Assembly (NCBI GenBank): GCA_026991395.1
Contig: JALXBP010000085.1
Span: 1 to 54,220 of the forward strand
DNA: 54,220 nt
Direction of reading: 5' to 3'
Source: Anaerolineae bacterium
GTDB lineage: Bacteria; Chloroflexota; Anaerolineae; B4-G1; SLSP01
Below the pieces are notes generated by a model, which ran no database searches, was not told the DNA's origin, and saw only the letters and a list, made by a program, of their open reading frames with translations. A program made the translations under genes and the position numbers. Of the stretch, positions 44,018 through 53,873 are shown one piece after another (positions within the stretch are counted from its first letter, which is position 1; each line of letters opens with the position of its first letter).

Positions 44018-45673
44018 TCAGCGCTCCGGTATGGCCGTCACGATCATCACCGGACGGTTGCGCACCTGCTGGAAGAAGAAATCGGAGAGCGCGCGTTCGA
44101 CCTTCTTCTCCGCCTCCGAGGGGGGCGTATTGGGACGCAGCGCGTTCAGAGCCTGCTGCACGCGGTGCTTCGCCCGCTGGATATGCTCCCCCGCCACCTC
44201 CACGTTGATGAACCCTGCCGTCTTGATGACCGGTTGCCCGACGAGCCGACCCTTGCGCACATCGTAGCGGAAGGCGACGGTACACACGCCCGATGTAGCC
44301 AGTTCATCACGCTGCCGCACAACGGAGACATCGACGGCCTCACCGACGAGGACGCCATCGACGAAGACGTACCCGCCGGGCACGCGATCGCCCACCCGCA
44401 TCGTCGTGCGGGTGAATTCGAGGATGTAGCCGTTTTCTACCACCGCAATGCGATCCTTCGGCATACCCACCTGTCGGGCGAGGAGGGCATGGTGCTTGAG
44501 GTGGCGCAGTTCGCCGTGGACGGGGACGAAGAACCGGGGCCGCACGATGTTCAGCAGCGTCTTCTGCTCCTCCTGGCTGGCGTGGCCGGAGACGTGCACC
44601 GGGGCGATGGGATGGTAGAAGACGTTCGCGCCCCTCTGGAAGAGACGGTTGATCACCCCGTGAACGCTCTCTTCGTTGCCGGGGATAGTGTGCGAGGAGA
44701 GGATGACCGTATCCCCCGGCGTGATGCGCAGTGAAGGATGCCGTCCCGTCGCCAGCCGTCCGAGGATAGAGCGCGGTTCCCCTTGTGAGCCGGTCGCTAG
44801 GATCGTAACCTGGTGCGGCGGCAAGCGGTTGATCTCCTGCAGGGAGACGAGGAGATCGGGCGGCACATCGAGATACCCCAGCTTGCGGGCCATCCTCACG
44901 TTGGCGACCATCGAGGTGCCGGTGATGGCGACCTTGCGCCCGAAGCTGTGCGCCACATCCATCACCTGCTGCAGGCGGGAGATGAGCGAGGCGAAGGTGG
45001 CCACGATGACACGGCCCTTCGCCTGGCGGAAGATGTCCTCCAAGGCGCGGGTCAGCGTGCTCTCGGAGGGCGTCGTGCCCGGATGATCGGCATTCGTGCT
45101 ATCGGCGAGCAGCGCCAGTACACCGCGCTGGCTGAAGGCCGCCAGCTTGCCCAGATCGGTCGGCCAGCCGTCCACCGGGGAGTGGTCCAGCTTGTAGTCG
45201 CCGCTGTGGACGACGAGGCCAACCGGCGTATCGATACCCAGTCCCACCGCGTCGGGGATGCTGTGGCTCACGTGGTACGGCTCCACGGTGAAGGGGCCGA
45301 TGCGTATCTTCTCTCCCGGCTTCATCGTGTAGAGCGGCGTCTGCTTGCGCATCTCGCTCGTCAGCTTGACCTCGATGAGGCCGCGCGTCAGCTTGGTCGC
45401 GTAGATCGGAATCTGGGGAAACTCTCGCAGGAAATGCGGCAGAGCGCCGATGTGATCCTCGTGCCCGTGCGTGATAACGATGGCGCGAATCCTGTCCTTC
45501 TTGTCCCGCAGATAGCGGTAGTCGGGGATAATGTAATCAACCCCGGGCATCGTGCTCTCGGGGAACATCAAACCCACATCAACGATGAGGATGTTGCGGC
45601 CAAATTCGAAGAGGGTCATATTCTTCCCCACCTCGCCCAGGCCGCCCAAGGGGATGATACGCAGCTTTTCCAT
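44018..45673 (-). CDS. rnj: Ribonuclease J
   Basis: This 551-aa metallo-beta-lactamase RNase has HGHEDH (69-74), the beta-CASP domain (LLADSTNADHPG, GTSMVANVRMARKL, SGHAS near 389) and the C-terminal domain ending in ERALSDFFFQQVRNRPVMIVTAIPE. It degrades and matures RNA as a 5' to 3' exo- and endonuclease. No RNase E gene is in the window, though that says little about the genome. AGGA before ATG 45673 and the promoter at 45719-45746 fit a 40-nt leader. The glycosyltransferase gene is read from the same RNA. Confidence 0.96.
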   Translation of the reverse strand: MEKLRIIPLGGLGEVGKNMTLFEFGRNILIVDVGLMFPESTMPGVDYIIPDYRYLRDKKDRIRAIVITHGHEDHIGALPHFLREFPQIPIYATKLTRGLIEVKLTSEMRKQTPLYTMKPGEKIRIGPFTVEPYHVSHSIPDAVGLGIDTPVGLVVHSGDYKLDHSPVDGWPTDLGKLAAFSQRGVLALLADSTNADHPGTTPSESTLTRALEDIFRQAKGRVIVATFASLISRLQQVMDVAHSFGRKVAITGTSMVANVRMARKLGYLDVPPDLLVSLQEINRLPPHQVTILATGSQGEPRSILGRLATGRHPSLRITPGDTVILSSHTIPGNEESVHGVINRLFQRGANVFYHPIAPVHVSGHASQEEQKTLLNIVRPRFFVPVHGELRHLKHHALLARQVGMPKDRIAVVENGYILEFTRTTMRVGDRVPGGYVFVDGVLVGEAVDVSVVRQRDELATSGVCTVAFRYDVRKGRLVGQPVIKTAGFINVEVAGEHIQRAKHRVQQALNALRPNTPPSEAEKKVERALSDFFFQQVRNRPVMIVTAIPER

Positions 45674-45718
45674 AATGTTATCCTATCAGGCCACCGAAGA
45701 GGTAGCGTTATTTTGAAC

Positions 45719-45746
45719 ATGGTAACATAAGCAAGGTGGCTGTCAA
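45719..45746 (-). promoter_or_regulatory. Promoter for the RNase J gene
   Basis: On the minus strand TTGACA (45746-45741) and TACCAT (45724-45719) are spaced by 16 bp. Confidence 0.6.
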
Positions 45747-46078
45747 CTAAATTGCGCGCCGCCCTCGAGCGAGCGCCCTCTGGCCGACCGAGCGGAGAAG
45801 CGCCGCCGCACCTCGCATCATCGGCACGCCCATGACAAGCGGATCAGGCCCACAGCGTTGGAATTATCCACCGTTTGAAGTAAAATCCTACGCGTCAATG
45901 CACACCGCTTTACCCGGCCCGACACCATCGCGTTTACCCGCAAAGCCCATCTGCCACGCACGCGACGACCCGGCCGACGTCATCATCCGATGCGAAGAGA
46001 ACGCCGAGAGGACAATAACCGACGAGAACTTCCAGATAGCACCGTTGTCACCGTTCAGAACTGCGAAAGGGGTTCCCC
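45747..46078. other. Gap of about 330 bp with a promoter and long leader
   Basis: No gene is supported. The sequence from about 45890 to 46078 would be the untranslated leader of the lipoprotein gene. No known riboswitch is recognised, and an open frame across it (45832 onward) is in another frame from the lipoprotein and lacks features. Confidence 0.4.
45858..45886 (+). promoter_or_regulatory. Promoter upstream of the large lipoprotein gene
   Basis: TTGGAA (45858-45863) and TAAAAT (45881-45886) are spaced by 17 bp. A leader of about 185 nt follows before ATG 46079. Confidence 0.45.
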
Positions 46079-49033
46079 ATGTTCCGCAGGGCACTTTTTC
46101 TGGCTTGGGTTTTGCTTTTGCTGCTGGCAGGCTGCGGCCGCCCTGCCCGACCGGGGCGGCCGTCTCCTCCACCCACGCACCCTGCAACCTCAACGCCCTT
46201 CCCCTCCCCGCCTGGGGAAACGCAAGGCCAGCCGCGCCTGGTCACCTCCGACGGCCTCAGCCTCGCCTTCTCCGCCGATGGGCGGGTGCAGGTGTCCCTG
46301 GATGGCCGGCCCCTGGCCGCAGCGCCGGCCTTGCCCTTCGCCGTGCGCGAGATGACCGAGGGATTGGCCCACTTCCTCCAGGGCGAAGACCTGCTGCAGG
46401 GCGCCGGTCGGTTCGAGGAAGCCGCTTTCCCCTGGTCGGGGGTCAACATCGGCCACCAGCAGGCGCCTTGCCGGGCCCAACGCTCGTCGGCGCGTGCCCA
46501 GGCCGGGGCGTGGTCGTTGACGACCCCGCCAAACACCCATTCGGTCTGCCAGAGCGGCGTGATCCCTGTGGAAGGCGGCCGCCGTTACCGCGTCGGCGGC
46601 TGGTGGCTGGCGACGCCTTACGGCTTCCCGGTGTGGCGGCAGAGCGCGCCCTTAGTGGAAAGCGGGATGGCCTGGTATCGGGCAACGAAATCCCCGCCGC
46701 GGGTCAACGGTTTCTTCGTCCAATGGTTGGACGCCCAGGGAAATCCGCTGCCCGATTTTGCCGTCCCCCGGCTGGCAGTTGCCTTGCACACCGTGACGCC
46801 CGATTGGACGCTGCTGCAAGCCGAGGTCGAAGCCCCATCCCAAGCCCAAGGCTTGCGGCTGATCATCCAGACGATGACCACGACCGAGGGGGATACGCTT
46901 TGGGTCGATGAAGTGCGGGTCATCCAGAGCCCGGAAGAAGAAGCCTGGGCGCAGCCTCTGGCTGTGGAGCAACCGGCCCCCGACAGGGTGCGTTACCAGG
47001 CTCGCGTCGGCGATCTCACCCTGACGACCACCTGGCGTGTCCAGGGCGAGAGCATCACCGTGGAAGGGAACATCGCACCTGCCGAAAACACGAAGCCGCG
47101 GGCCTTGGATGTGACGCTGGCTCTCCCCGTTTCGGCTCAGGGCGGCGTTTTCTTCCTCAATCTCCATCAGGCGCGGCCCATCGCCGCGCAAGGGCTTTAC
47201 GAAAACAGCGTCAGCGCCCTGCACGACAACTGGCTGCCTGTGGCGCTGTATCCTTACCTGGGCGTGGCCGACGCGAAGCGCACCTGGGGACTGGCACTGG
47301 CCACGCCGCCCCGCCCCCAATGGACTCGTTTGCTGTACGACGCCGCCCACCAGCGGATGGTGGGCGTGGTGCATCTGGCCCTCTCGCCCCAGGCGGCCAA
47401 ATTGGACGGATACGCCCACTTCTCGTTTGTGATCTTGCGCTTTGCTCCCGATTGGGGCCTCCGCCGGCTGATTGCGAAGTACGCCCGCCTGTACCCCGGT
47501 TTCTTTGCCTCCCGCCTGGACTTCGCGCACGCTTCCCTCCCCGCCCAAGAAATACACCCCTGCTACGACGCCGCCCAGGGTGCCTGGCGGGCGCTGGATC
47601 AGATCAGGCAGGCGCACCGGGAAGGGCATCTCGCTTCGCTGTACATCTCCTCCAGCCTGGCGCTGGATGTGATGCGTACCGCCGAGCACCCTTCCAGGCC
47701 GACTTACGCGGAAATCCAGGCCGTGGTGGACGACCTGGCGACCCCCGAATGGCCGGAACAACCCACGCCGCCCGCCTGCAAGCGCCAAGGCTCCACCCTT
47801 CAACCTCACCCCGACGAAATCGCCCGCGCCGTGCAGGCCAGTGCGGCGCTGGGGCCCACCGGCGAGCCGTTGTTGTTCGGCGTTGCTGCCCCGCGGTGGT
47901 GGTCTCAGGGGTGGTGGCAGGCCCAATGGGCGGTCAACTGGGACCCCGACCTACCCCAGGGGCACGGGCGCTGGCTGTTCCACCGCATCGTGCAGCCCGT
48001 CGCCGAGGCCACCGCGGCTTTGGGCGAACCCCTCGACTTCCTGCGATGGGACAATTTCTTCGTCTTCTCCACCATCGACCACCGGCCTGCTGCGCTCCAG
48101 GCGGTGGATAGCGGCCTCTCCTTCGAACCCTCGTACTACAGCGTGGGGGTGCCCACTTCCTTCACGATGGCAGAGTTGATGGATTTCGTGTACACCCACT
48201 ACTTCAACGACCCAACCAATGACGCCCTACCCGAAATCTATCGCCAGCGTGCGGTGGGAGCCGGGGCCAACGCCTGGGCCGTGAGCGCCCTCAAATTCAT
48301 CCACCTGGATCTCTATGGGGGAGAGGGTGCCACCGAGAACGAGCCCCACTCCCCCCGCTTCGCTCAGGCTGCCTCGTGGAACCCGGAGATTTTAGACTTC
48401 CGGCGGGCGATGGCTTATCAGCGCCCGCTGCGCTTCAGCGATTTTGCGGCCAAGGTCAGCCCCGAGCACGCGGCACGGCTGACGGCGCTGGCCTTGCTCT
48501 ACGGCATCTCGGTGACGCCCAACCCCCACGTGATGAAGGATTGGCCCGAGGCGTCGCTTTGCACCTTGATGCGCGCCGACAACCTGGTCGCCCAGTACGA
48601 AGGCGCTGGATGGCAGCCCGTCCCCTACGCCCGGGCCGATGCGCCTCGAGTGCGGGTGGAGCGCTTCGGGGAAAGCGCAGGTCGAGGGGTGTTCTTCGTG
48701 GTTTACAACGACGATGACCGCCCCCGCGAAGCCACCCTGCACCTGGATGCGGCCGGGACGGGGCTCGCCTCGTGGGAAGGCTGGCGGCTGGCGCCGCTTT
48801 CGGTAGACCCTCAGCGGTTCCCCCTCGACGACGAGGACCTCGCCCGCTTTTGGCAGCATCACTGCGCCGGCGGCAACGAGGCCGATCGCGCCGCGCCCGC
48901 CGCCGTGGCAGCCGACGGCACCGTTGCCCTGGGAACCCTCCCGCCGCATACCGCCAGCGTGTGGCGTCTGCAAGGGCCGCAGAGCGCCGCCGCGCCACGA
49001 GCCAAACGGCCTACTTGCGCAGCCGCTTCTTGA
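46079..49033 (+). CDS. Large lipoprotein of unknown function
   Basis: This 984-aa protein has a lipoprotein signal (LLLLLAGCGR; cysteine 19) and a Pro/Ser/Thr linker. Residues about 50-300 look like beta-sandwich modules. Residues about 380-800 have aromatic-rich barrel-like repeats (DFLRWDNFFVFSTIDHRPAA, YYSVGVPTSFTMAELMDFVY). The final part again resembles a beta-sandwich (GVFFVVYNDDDRPREATL). The layout suggests a glycan-active or glycan-binding surface protein, but no catalytic pair is identified. AAAGGGG lies 6 nt before ATG 46079. Its 3' end overlaps the convergent VWA gene by 23 nt. Confidence 0.7.
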   Translation: MFRRALFLAWVLLLLLAGCGRPARPGRPSPPPTHPATSTPFPSPPGETQGQPRLVTSDGLSLAFSADGRVQVSLDGRPLAAAPALPFAVREMTEGLAHFLQGEDLLQGAGRFEEAAFPWSGVNIGHQQAPCRAQRSSARAQAGAWSLTTPPNTHSVCQSGVIPVEGGRRYRVGGWWLATPYGFPVWRQSAPLVESGMAWYRATKSPPRVNGFFVQWLDAQGNPLPDFAVPRLAVALHTVTPDWTLLQAEVEAPSQAQGLRLIIQTMTTTEGDTLWVDEVRVIQSPEEEAWAQPLAVEQPAPDRVRYQARVGDLTLTTTWRVQGESITVEGNIAPAENTKPRALDVTLALPVSAQGGVFFLNLHQARPIAAQGLYENSVSALHDNWLPVALYPYLGVADAKRTWGLALATPPRPQWTRLLYDAAHQRMVGVVHLALSPQAAKLDGYAHFSFVILRFAPDWGLRRLIAKYARLYPGFFASRLDFAHASLPAQEIHPCYDAAQGAWRALDQIRQAHREGHLASLYISSSLALDVMRTAEHPSRPTYAEIQAVVDDLATPEWPEQPTPPACKRQGSTLQPHPDEIARAVQASAALGPTGEPLLFGVAAPRWWSQGWWQAQWAVNWDPDLPQGHGRWLFHRIVQPVAEATAALGEPLDFLRWDNFFVFSTIDHRPAALQAVDSGLSFEPSYYSVGVPTSFTMAELMDFVYTHYFNDPTNDALPEIYRQRAVGAGANAWAVSALKFIHLDLYGGEGATENEPHSPRFAQAASWNPEILDFRRAMAYQRPLRFSDFAAKVSPEHAARLTALALLYGISVTPNPHVMKDWPEASLCTLMRADNLVAQYEGAGWQPVPYARADAPRVRVERFGESAGRGVFFVVYNDDDRPREATLHLDAAGTGLASWEGWRLAPLSVDPQRFPLDDEDLARFWQHHCAGGNEADRAAPAAVAADGTVALGTLPPHTASVWRLQGPQSAAAPRAKRPTCAAAS

Positions 49034-52000
49034 GCCGCGCCGCGATATGCTCCGCCGTCTCCCCGGAGGAGCCTGCGCCGGAGGGTTTCGACCGCGCGGA
49101 GGGCACTTCCGCATCGCCCAGCGAGGGAGGCGGCACGCTGCGTTGAGACGGGCGGCGCAGCGAGGCCACCTTCTCACGCAGGCGGTGCGTCGTCGATGAT
49201 GGCGGCACCGGCGGTTCGGCGGGCGGCCTGCGCCGAGGACGATGACGCAGGCGGTCCCACAGCGCACGCAGCACCGCCCCCACCCTGCGCCAGCGGAGCG
49301 CCAGCCGCCGCCAGGCAATGTCCAGCGGCCAGAACAACAGCGCCAGCAGCGTCAGCCAGGGAGCCAGCGAGCGGCCCCGCACCAGCCCGTGCAGATCGTG
49401 GCGCAGCACCGGCGGGAGCGCCGCCTCCGGCGACAGCACCTCCCCACCCCCGAAGGCCGCCAGCCGCGCCAGCGCCGCCTGCGCATCGGCGGGACGGTAC
49501 TCCTCCGGATAGGGACGCGCCCAAGCCTGCGTTACGGCGCGATCGCCGCGCACCTGCAGGATGTAAGCCCCGGTACCGTGCAGCGGGAAGGTCGCCTCGT
49601 AGCGACCGGCGGCGACCTGCTCCAGCGGCATACTGACCGAGATATTCGCCGTCGGCAGCAGGGCGCGGAAGGTGAGATGCAGCCCGTCGGCGTAGCGCCC
49701 GTCCGCGGCGAGGATGTCGGCGGTAACGTGCGCACGATCCCCCTCCGCCCGCACCGAGAGCGCCACGTCCTCATCGCCGGGCGGCGGCACCAGCCAGCGG
49801 GCGATCCCGCCCCAGAAGCGCGAAAATTCGGGCCAGGCCACCCACCCCGCCGCCCATCGCCCCGTAGCGTCCGAGGTCCAGGCCACCGACCGCCCCAGCC
49901 CGTACTGCCAGGCGGCCAGGAGCGGGTCTCCCTGCGGCGTGATCCAGATCGTCTCCGCCGCCCCCTTCGCCGTCGTCGCCACATAGCCGCGCAGCGGCGG
50001 TACCGCTTCGATCCCCTCGATCGGTCCCCAGGGAAGCTGCGGCTGCGGGTAGAACGTCTCTTCGACGATGTAGGTGCGCTTGGCCTGCGCCGTCTCCTCG
50101 GCGAAGATCGTCGGCAGCATCGAAGCCCGCGCCGTCAGGTAGAAACGCCCGCCTCCCGCCGCGGCCAACTGCTGCAGGAAGGGGACATCCGGGCCGCTGC
50201 CGATGGCGATGACGCTGAGCGTAACGCCCGCCGCGCGCAACGCTCCCGCCAACTCGAGCGCCCCTGCCTGCCGCTCGGCATCGGAGCCGTCGGCGAGGAG
50301 GATGATGTGCCGCTGCTCGTCGGGGCGCGGCGGGATGGACTCGAAGAGCGTGCGCGCGTAGGCCAGACTGTCGTACACGTAGATGCCCCCACCGCCAGCC
50401 TGCAGCCGCATCACCTGCGCCACAAGCTCGTCCCGTTGCGAAAGGGGCATCGGCCCGATCGTATCGGCGGGGCGGTCGTCGTAGGCCACGACGACCATCG
50501 TATCCGTATCGTTGAGCGCCTCGGCGGCCCGCGCCGCCGCCTCCGCGGCCAATCTGATCTTCGTCACCCCGCCCTCTGCGAGCCCCATACTGCCCGATTT
50601 GTCGATGACGACGGCCATCGTCATCGGCGGGAAGCGGTCCGGATCGCGCACCTCCATCAGGACGGGGAGCGCCTCCTCCAGCGGCGTGCCCAGCCAGCCG
50701 CCGACCCCGTAGGCTTTGGGGCCGCCGACGGCCAACAGGCCGCCGCCCAGATCGCGCACGAAGCGCTGCAGAGCTTCCGGAGCCTGCAGCGGCAGCGTCC
50801 GCAGCGGCGTATCGACGAGGACGACGAGGGCATAGCGTCCCAGTTCCATCGGCGTAACGGGCATCACCCCGGGATCGCACGCTTCGACCTGCAACCCCGC
50901 CTGGCGCAGCGCGGCAACCAGCGCCGCACGTTCGCCCCCCTCCCCGACGACGAGCAGGCGCGGCGGCCCGCCGACGACGAGCCACGTCAGCGAGCAGTTG
51001 TTCTGCGGGAAGGTGTCGCTCCCCTCCGGCGGCGTCAGGCAGACCTTCAGCGGGAGGAAGCCCTCCGCCGAAGCCCGCAGGTGAAGCTGGAAGCGCCGCT
51101 CACCGCCCACCTCGACCGTCGTACTCCCGCGCTCACCGTTCAGCGACCACGACAACGCCGCCTCCTGCCGCGAGGTGCTGCCGACGACGACTTCCACCGC
51201 CACCTCGTCGCCGGGATAGACCACGGCGGGCACGGAGAGCCGATCGAGCCAGACCTCATCGCCCGTTGCGCCGGGCAGACCGACCCAGCGCACATCCACC
51301 CCCCGCCAGCGGGCCTCCAGCAGGGCCTGCGCGGCATCGCCGACCGTCTCCACCCCGTCGCTGACGACGACGATGCGTCCGGGCGCATCCTGGGGGATGA
51401 GCGCCAGCGCCAGCCGGAGCGCCTCCTCCAAATCCGTCGCCGTCTCGTCGGGCTGCGTGGCGATAGGCAGCAGCGCTGGGTCGGTCGAAAGCGGTCGATC
51501 GACCCACGCATCGGCCCCGAAGACGATGATCCCCACAGCATCGTCGGGGCGCTTCTTCGCCAGCGCCTCCTCCACCAGCGCGACCTCCCGCTCGAAGTGG
51601 GCGGCAACGCTGGCCGAACGATCCAGCAGGAAGACGAGGCGCAGATCGCGGCTCGGCACCGCCCAGCCCACGCGGAAGAAGGCGAGCAGCAGGGCGGCCA
51701 CGAGCGCCAGGCGGAAGACGAGTTCCGTCGGCTCCCGCAGGTGCGGGAAGAAGGGCGCGAACCAGAAGACCCCCTCCACGAGGAGGAAGAGGAGCGCGGC
51801 CAGGAGGAAGAGGCGGCTCATATCGCGCCAGCCCGGCGGGAGCGTGCTCACGTCGGGGAGCGAGGCCGTGCCGACGCGCACGGAGCGCGGCGCGATACGG
51901 CTTTCCGCGCCGTCGGTCAGCGAGAGGGCGACCCACTGCGACCACGGTCGGCCCTCGACCGTGGCCTCGATGCGGTAGAGGCCCGCCGACGTGGGGAGCG

Positions 52001-53552
52001 GCCTTCCCTCCTGGAGGGGGAGGCTCTTGCCGTCGGGGAGGTAGAGCCGCGCGCGCGAAGCCCCCTCCGGCAGCGAGGGCGTCCACGGCAGGCCGGCAGG
52101 CCGCGGGACGATCGGGGCCGTCGTGTGGGCGGGGAGCAGTTCATCGATCACGTTGGCGACCAGAAGCGGGAAGGCCAGCCGCAAGGGCAGGTCGGAATCG
52201 TGCAGATCGAAGGCCTGGCAGAGCAGACGCCGTTCCGGCGCGGCCACCGTCCACAACAGCGGCCCGCGAGCGTCCTGCACCAGCACCTCCGCGGAAGGGG
52301 GCAGCACGTAGCCCATCGCCCGCCCGATGTGCACGTCCGACCAGTCGGTGTAGCGCAGAAGCGGCGCTTCCTGCGCCCACTTGAGCAGATTCGTCGGTGT
52401 GAAAGGCTGCGTCGGCTCACCGCAGGGCGAAGCCGCGCTCGGAGCGATGAGCCAGAGATTGGCGCGCGAGGGCAGCGTCCCCGTGAAGGGGCCGTCCACG
52501 ATGACCAGCCCGGCCTCGTCCGCCTCCGGCGGGAGCGAGCGGCTTTCCACCACCTCCACATCGGGCCAGGCGGCCATCGCCTGGGTGAGGAAACGGTTGC
52601 CCTGCGTGACGAGGAGCACGCGCCCGCTCTGCCGCGCCTCCAAGGCGACCCAGGCGGCATCGTCCACGGCGAAAGCGTCCGCGGGCAGAAGGCGCAGTTC
52701 CGCCCGCTGAAGCGGCGGCAGCGGCGCAAAGGTCAGCGTCGTCTCCCCCTCCGCGGGCACCTCGACGGTGCGCCGGTCGAGGAGCGCCCCGTCGGCGTAG
52801 AGCGCCACCTCGCGCCGTTCGGCTGCGCCGCCGGTTGCGACGAGGCGGGCGAACGCCGTCATCCCCTCCGGGCCGCGGCGCAGCGAAAAGGCGGCGATCC
52901 CCACGTTCGGCTGCGCCTCGCCCACCTGCACCAGGCGCACGGTGCCCGGCAACGCGGGGAGCGGCTCATCGAAAGCGCCGTCGGTCGCGACGAGGGTCGT
53001 AACATCCCCGCCGCCCGCCAGTCCCGCCGTGAGCGCTGCAGCCGCCGACCAGTCGGCCACGCCATCGGTGGGCTGCAGGTCGTCGAGCGCCTGCCGCACC
53101 TCCATCGCCGTCCCGCTGCCCACCACCAGGCGGGGCGTCGCCGCCACGAGGATGAGCGAGAGGCGACCTTCCGGCTCCACGTCGGCCAGCAGGGAGCGCA
53201 GGCGCATTCTTGCCTGCTCGAAGCGCGTCCGCCCATCGGGGCCGACCGTCTGCATACTCGCCGAGCCGTCCACGAGGACGATCACGTGGCCGTGCAGGGC
53301 ACGCGGACGGGGGAGCGCCGGTCTCGCCAGCGCCAGCACCAGCATCAGCAGGACGAGAAGCTGGAGGAGGAGCAGGAGGTTGGGGCGCAAGCGCTGCCAG
53401 GGGCGGTTGGCGTAGCGATCGCTCAGCACCGCCTCCCAGAGGAAGAGGCTCGGCACAGGGCGCTGCGGGCGCTGGAGGCGCAGGAAATAGAGGAGGAGGA
53501 TGGGCACGGCCAGCGTCAGGCCGAGCAGTCCCCACGGATTGAGGAAACGCAT
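49011..53552 (-). CDS. Membrane protein with three VWA domains and a GATase-like domain
   Basis: This 1513-aa protein begins with a BatA-like head (FLNPWGLLGL..., helices about 1-22 and 58-78). VWA 1 carries DGSAS (D95). A putative glutamine-amidotransferase-like region follows (about 862-960: LLVVGEGGERAALVAAL, GGGLLAVGGPKAYG). VWA 2 has DRSAS at D644 and VWA 3 DKSGS at D984; all three MIDAS DxSxS motifs are complete. More helices occur near 580-625 and about 1400. The tail is basic and Pro/Ser-rich. VWA domains bind proteins through a metal ion. It reads like two VWA genes joined. It starts 3 nt after the gene upstream. Confidence 0.88.
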   Translation of the reverse strand: MRFLNPWGLLGLTLAVPILLLYFLRLQRPQRPVPSLFLWEAVLSDRYANRPWQRLRPNLLLLLQLLVLLMLVLALARPALPRPRALHGHVIVLVDGSASMQTVGPDGRTRFEQARMRLRSLLADVEPEGRLSLILVAATPRLVVGSGTAMEVRQALDDLQPTDGVADWSAAAALTAGLAGGGDVTTLVATDGAFDEPLPALPGTVRLVQVGEAQPNVGIAAFSLRRGPEGMTAFARLVATGGAAERREVALYADGALLDRRTVEVPAEGETTLTFAPLPPLQRAELRLLPADAFAVDDAAWVALEARQSGRVLLVTQGNRFLTQAMAAWPDVEVVESRSLPPEADEAGLVIVDGPFTGTLPSRANLWLIAPSAASPCGEPTQPFTPTNLLKWAQEAPLLRYTDWSDVHIGRAMGYVLPPSAEVLVQDARGPLLWTVAAPERRLLCQAFDLHDSDLPLRLAFPLLVANVIDELLPAHTTAPIVPRPAGLPWTPSLPEGASRARLYLPDGKSLPLQEGRPLPTSAGLYRIEATVEGRPWSQWVALSLTDGAESRIAPRSVRVGTASLPDVSTLPPGWRDMSRLFLLAALLFLLVEGVFWFAPFFPHLREPTELVFRLALVAALLLAFFRVGWAVPSRDLRLVFLLDRSASVAAHFEREVALVEEALAKKRPDDAVGIIVFGADAWVDRPLSTDPALLPIATQPDETATDLEEALRLALALIPQDAPGRIVVVSDGVETVGDAAQALLEARWRGVDVRWVGLPGATGDEVWLDRLSVPAVVYPGDEVAVEVVVGSTSRQEAALSWSLNGERGSTTVEVGGERRFQLHLRASAEGFLPLKVCLTPPEGSDTFPQNNCSLTWLVVGGPPRLLVVGEGGERAALVAALRQAGLQVEACDPGVMPVTPMELGRYALVVLVDTPLRTLPLQAPEALQRFVRDLGGGLLAVGGPKAYGVGGWLGTPLEEALPVLMEVRDPDRFPPMTMAVVIDKSGSMGLAEGGVTKIRLAAEAAARAAEALNDTDTMVVVAYDDRPADTIGPMPLSQRDELVAQVMRLQAGGGGIYVYDSLAYARTLFESIPPRPDEQRHIILLADGSDAERQAGALELAGALRAAGVTLSVIAIGSGPDVPFLQQLAAAGGGRFYLTARASMLPTIFAEETAQAKRTYIVEETFYPQPQLPWGPIEGIEAVPPLRGYVATTAKGAAETIWITPQGDPLLAAWQYGLGRSVAWTSDATGRWAAGWVAWPEFSRFWGGIARWLVPPPGDEDVALSVRAEGDRAHVTADILAADGRYADGLHLTFRALLPTANISVSMPLEQVAAGRYEATFPLHGTGAYILQVRGDRAVTQAWARPYPEEYRPADAQAALARLAAFGGGEVLSPEAALPPVLRHDLHGLVRGRSLAPWLTLLALLFWPLDIAWRRLALRWRRVGAVLRALWDRLRHRPRRRPPAEPPVPPSSTTHRLREKVASLRRPSQRSVPPPSLGDAEVPSARSKPSGAGSSGETAEHIAARLKKRLRK

Positions 53553-53555
53553 CGT

Positions 53556-53870
53556 CTATCCGCCGAAGCGATGCAAAAGATAGCCGACGAGCGCGGCGAT
53601 GAGCAGCGCAACGAGGAAGAGAGCGGCACTCGCCAGCAGAGCGACGAGCAGCGCCGTGAACCGATTGGCCTCACGGTCGCCGAGCAGCCGCTCCCCCGCC
53701 TCGACGAAGCCCCGCCACGAGGCCGCGAAGGAGCCGAAGACCGCCGACCAGAGGACGAGGTTGACGGTCGAGACGCGGAAGGGGCCGTAAGTGGCGATCA
53801 GCCATCCGGCCACAGCGCCCAGCAGCGCCCCCACGATCTGCGCCGCATCGATGCTGCGCCGCCGATTCAT
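53556..53870 (-). CDS. Small membrane protein upstream of the VWA gene
   Basis: This 104-aa protein has two or three hydrophobic segments (about 10-27, 35-52 and 70-98) and a basic start (MNRRRS). Its function is unknown. It is packed between a partial DegV gene (gap of 3 nt) and the VWA gene (gap of 3 nt), so it may be a membrane partner of one of them. Confidence 0.75.
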   Translation of the reverse strand: MNRRRSIDAAQIVGALLGAVAGWLIATYGPFRVSTVNLVLWSAVFGSFAASWRGFVEAGERLLGDREANRFTALLVALLASAALFLVALLIAALVGYLLHRFGG

Positions 53871-53873
53871 CGC

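Noticed and set aside
45832-46911. 359-codon plus-strand frame before and inside the lipoprotein gene
   Set aside because: It overlaps the lipoprotein in another frame and lacks the signal peptide and domain features that the lipoprotein has.
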